Below the pieces are notes generated by a model. That model worked only from the letters and a program-made list of their open reading frames with translations, did not search any database and was not told the origin of the DNA. A stretch of DNA of 53,175 nt. It comes from an uncultured Pseudoflavonifractor sp. (GTDB lineage Bacteria > Bacillota > Clostridia > Oscillospirales > Oscillospiraceae). Every line of letters starts with the position of its first letter. The stretch's first letter is position 1. The stretch covers positions 1 to 53,175 of the forward strand of contig CANPTT010000014.1 in assembly GCA_947577065.1 (NCBI GenBank), given 5' to 3'. A program made the translations under genes and the position numbers. Of this stretch, positions 53,099 to 53,175 are shown one piece after another.

Positions 53099-53175
53099 TT
53101 ACTCTTTCCGGTTCTCCAGACGGGTGATCTGCTCCAGCATTTGCCGGAATTTATCCCACCCAAACATGGCCGCAA
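53099..53175 (-). CDS. possible C-terminal end of a gene entering from the right
   Basis: The minus-strand frame reads FGWDKFRQMLEQITRLENRK then E and a stop at 53099, with a possible ATG at 53167. It may be the last 22 codons of a longer gene or a very small gene; the window edge prevents a decision. Confidence 0.3.
   Translation of the reverse strand, partial: AAMFGWDKFRQMLEQITRLENRKE

Overview
The window looks like a chromosome piece from a GC-rich gut Clostridia member of the Oscillospiraceae type (Flavonifractor / Intestinimonas / Lawsonibacter-like). This is an inference from several signs: three SLH-domain surface proteins sharing the N-terminus MNNLKRVLSLALSG, strong AGGAGG ribosome sites, high GC, a eukaryote/archaea-like ProS ending in Tyr, a DAK/YloV-Asp23 pair, and a twin-arginine FMN/FAD reductase. 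No species can be named from sequence reading alone.

Layout. 1-3910: tightly packed shikimate/phenylalanine operon aroA(partial)-aroC-pheA-aroK-aroQ. 3961-7770: two SLH surface-protein genes facing each other, both cut off at the 3' end and joined tail to tail at about 6078; each is preceded by the same duplicated upstream block. 7879-12714: proS, a patatin-like lipase, a DAK2/FakA-like kinase, an Asp23 protein and a small membrane protein. 12762-16721: a beta-glucoside PTS operon (antiterminator, EIIBC, 6-phospho-beta-glucosidase) with two ribonucleic antiterminator/terminator switches. 16797-22209: LysR regulator divergent from an exported FMN/FAD reductase, then tatD and a MocR-type regulator. 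22322-25724: a degenerate gene behind a near-consensus promoter, a radical SAM/DUF4130 DNA-metabolism pair and a thioredoxin-reductase-like flavoprotein. 25833-29024: the one intact SLH protein. 29321-31141: an AT-rich stand-alone NACHT NTPase, plausibly antiphage defence. 31347-45524: a HAD phosphatase and a surface-glycopolymer region (LicD, IspD/TarI-like cytidylyltransferase, NAD-epimerase, CDP-glycerol phosphotransferase family, acyltransferase, two-gene ABC exporter, glycosyltransferases, polyprenyl sugar transferase, O-antigen-ligase-like protein). 45628-49278: tRNA-Arg(CCT) with a partly duplicated 5' region, HAD hydrolase, MerR regulator and prfC. 49337-53175: accessory DNA with an XRE-repressor remnant, an IS30-type transposase, an XRE regulator, a small putative DNA-binding protein and two promoters that each carry three copies of a 14-bp palindromic operator and drive very small proteins.

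How it fits together. The SLH proteins and the glycopolymer cluster both build the cell surface; the tail-to-tail SLH fusion and paralogy suggest recombination in surface genes (or a misassembly, which must be excluded). The PTS operon is a self-contained sugar-inducible unit read through RNA switches. The right end is the most likely place for an undescribed system: two repressible promoters with an identical three-operator design and a set of tiny, mostly unannotatable products. No CRISPR array, integrase or rRNA was seen.
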